Assembly: GCA_023394655.1 (NCBI GenBank)
Contig: JAEXAG010000013.1
Location: 1 to 24,777, forward strand
Direction: 5' to 3'
Source of the DNA: Pseudomonadota bacterium
Lineage (GTDB): Bacteria; Pseudomonadota; Gammaproteobacteria; Xanthomonadales; Xanthomonadaceae
Length of the DNA stretch: 24,777 nucleotides
Made by a program: the position numbers and the translations under genes. The notes beneath the pieces were generated by a model. That model was not told where the DNA came from. It was given only the letters and a program-made list of their open reading frames with translations, and searched no databases. Positions 23,932 to 24,777 of the stretch are shown piece after piece (the first letter of the stretch is position 1; every line of letters begins with the position of its first letter).

Positions 23932-24777
23932 TCAGCCCTCGGCACCGAGCCGCGCCAGTGCATCGGCCTCGGCTTCCCGTGCCAGCCGATCCAGCAGCGC
24001 GTCCAGCCCGCCCTCCATCACGTTCGGCAGGTCGTACAGCGTCAGGCCTTCCACGCGGTGGTCGGTGATCCGGCCCTGCGGGAAGTTGTAGGTGCGGATG
24101 CGCTGGCTGCGATCGCCGCTGCCCACCTGCAGCTTGCGATCGGCGGCCTGCGCGGCCTCGCGGCGCTCGATCTCGGCCTCGACCAGTATCGCCTTCAGGC
24201 GCTTCATCGCCTTGTCGCGGTTGGCGTGCTGGCTGCGCTCGGTCTGGCTTTCCACCACCACGCCGCTTGGCACGTGGGTGATGCGGATGGCGGATTCGGT
24301 CTTGTTGACGTGCTGCCCGCCGGCACCGCTGGAGCGGAAGGTATCGACCTTGAGGTCGGCCGGGTTGATCTCGATGTCGATGTCGCCGGCCTCCTCGGCG
24401 ATGATCGCCACCGTCGCCGCCGAGGTGTGGATGCGGCCCTGCGATTCGGTTTCCGGCACGCGCTGCACGCGATGGGTGCCGGATTCGAACTTGAGCCGCG
24501 AATACGCGCCATCGCCGTCGATGCGGGCGACGATCTCGCGGTAGCCGCCATGTTCGCCCGGGTTGGCGGACTCGATTTCGACCTTCCAGCCCTGGCGTTC
24601 CGCGTAGCGCGAATACATGCGGAACAGGTCGCCGGCGAAGATCGCCGCCTCGTCGCCGCCGGTGCCCGCGCGCAGCTCGAGGTACAGGCCGGCATCGTCA
24701 CGGGCATCGCGCGGCACCAGATGCGCCATCAGTTCGGTCTCGAGCGCGGCGATGCGGGCTTCGGCGGTGGCGATTTC
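23932..24777 (-). CDS. prfA: Peptide chain release factor 1 (5' end beyond window)
   Basis: RF1 recognises UAA and UAG in the ribosomal A site and triggers peptide release. The frame runs off the right edge: 16 codons (EIATAEARIAALETEL) precede the first in-window ATG, so that ATG is internal and the N-terminal domain is outside. Seen are the domain 2 segment YLELRAGTGGDEAAIFAGDLFRMY, the stop-codon reading PxT motif as PET in RVQRVPETESQGRIHTSA, the peptidyl-transferase GGQ motif in RSSGAGGQHVNKTESA, and the RF1-type segment SQRIRTYNFPQGRITDHR, which separates it from RF2. Because RF1 reads UAG, it is relevant to the amber codon in rsmE. Confidence 0.97.
   Translation of the reverse strand, partial: EIATAEARIAALETELMAHLVPRDARDDAGLYLELRAGTGGDEAAIFAGDLFRMYSRYAERQGWKVEIESANPGEHGGYREIVARIDGDGAYSRLKFESGTHRVQRVPETESQGRIHTSAATVAIIAEEAGDIDIEINPADLKVDTFRSSGAGGQHVNKTESAIRITHVPSGVVVESQTERSQHANRDKAMKRLKAILVEAEIERREAAQAADRKLQVGSGDRSQRIRTYNFPQGRITDHRVEGLTLYDLPNVMEGGLDALLDRLAREAEADALARLGAEG

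Overview
The window is a G+C-rich bacterial chromosome segment, densely packed with genes. Its protein set and gene order (ChpA/ChpB/ChpC chemosensory genes, BioA of the WHPCTQM type, separate MacB ATPase and permease proteins, LemA with two TPM proteins, Lgt, YihY, PPK2, RF1) best fit a gammaproteobacterium of the Lysobacteraceae/Xanthomonadaceae. That assignment is inferred from recognised protein character, not from a search. No tRNA, rRNA, CRISPR array, phage or insertion sequence is visible, and no stretch over about 130 bp lacks a gene.

Layout. (1) 1-5072 +: the end of a type IV pilus (Chp/Pil) chemosensory cluster. It holds a hybrid CheA/CheY kinase that starts off the left edge and carries a very regular 15-bp tandem repeat, a CheB-like protein that has lost its catalytic Ser and His, and a CheW-like protein, with overlapping ends. 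(2) 5077-7214 -: rsmE, interrupted by an in-frame amber codon, and bioA. (3) 7241-9437 +: nudE, cysQ and mazG, three nucleotide-hydrolysing enzymes. (4) 9509-15089 +: an OmpR-type response regulator and histidine kinase followed by a MacAB-type export system, whose adaptor carries a Met/Gln-rich, Spy-like helical insertion. (5) 15219-16370 +: dgkA and a TerC-family membrane protein, closed by a clear intrinsic terminator. (6) 16487-19492 +: lemA, two TPM-domain genes and lgt. (7) 19521-20434 -: a DUF2069 membrane protein and wrbA. (8) 20489-22643 +: yihY, a TlpA-like lipoprotein and acylphosphatase, joined by 4-bp overlaps. (9) 22654-24777 -: ppk2, a GNAT acetyltransferase and the 3' part of prfA, which runs off the right edge.

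How the genes work together. Group 1 would couple chemoreceptor signals to pilus motor control, with methyl-ester adaptation probably altered because the CheB domain looks inactive. Group 4 reads as a sensor-regulated envelope efflux unit that must borrow an outer-membrane channel from elsewhere. The rest is housekeeping: nucleotide clean-up (NudE, MazG, CysQ), lipid and lipoprotein maintenance (DgkA, Lgt), biotin synthesis, polyphosphate metabolism and translation termination.

The window is largely ordinary core genome. The points most worth a second look are the (AERLE)n rod in the ChpA-like kinase, the pseudo-esterase ChpB, the amber codon in rsmE, and the MacA insertion. No wholly new multi-gene system is evident.
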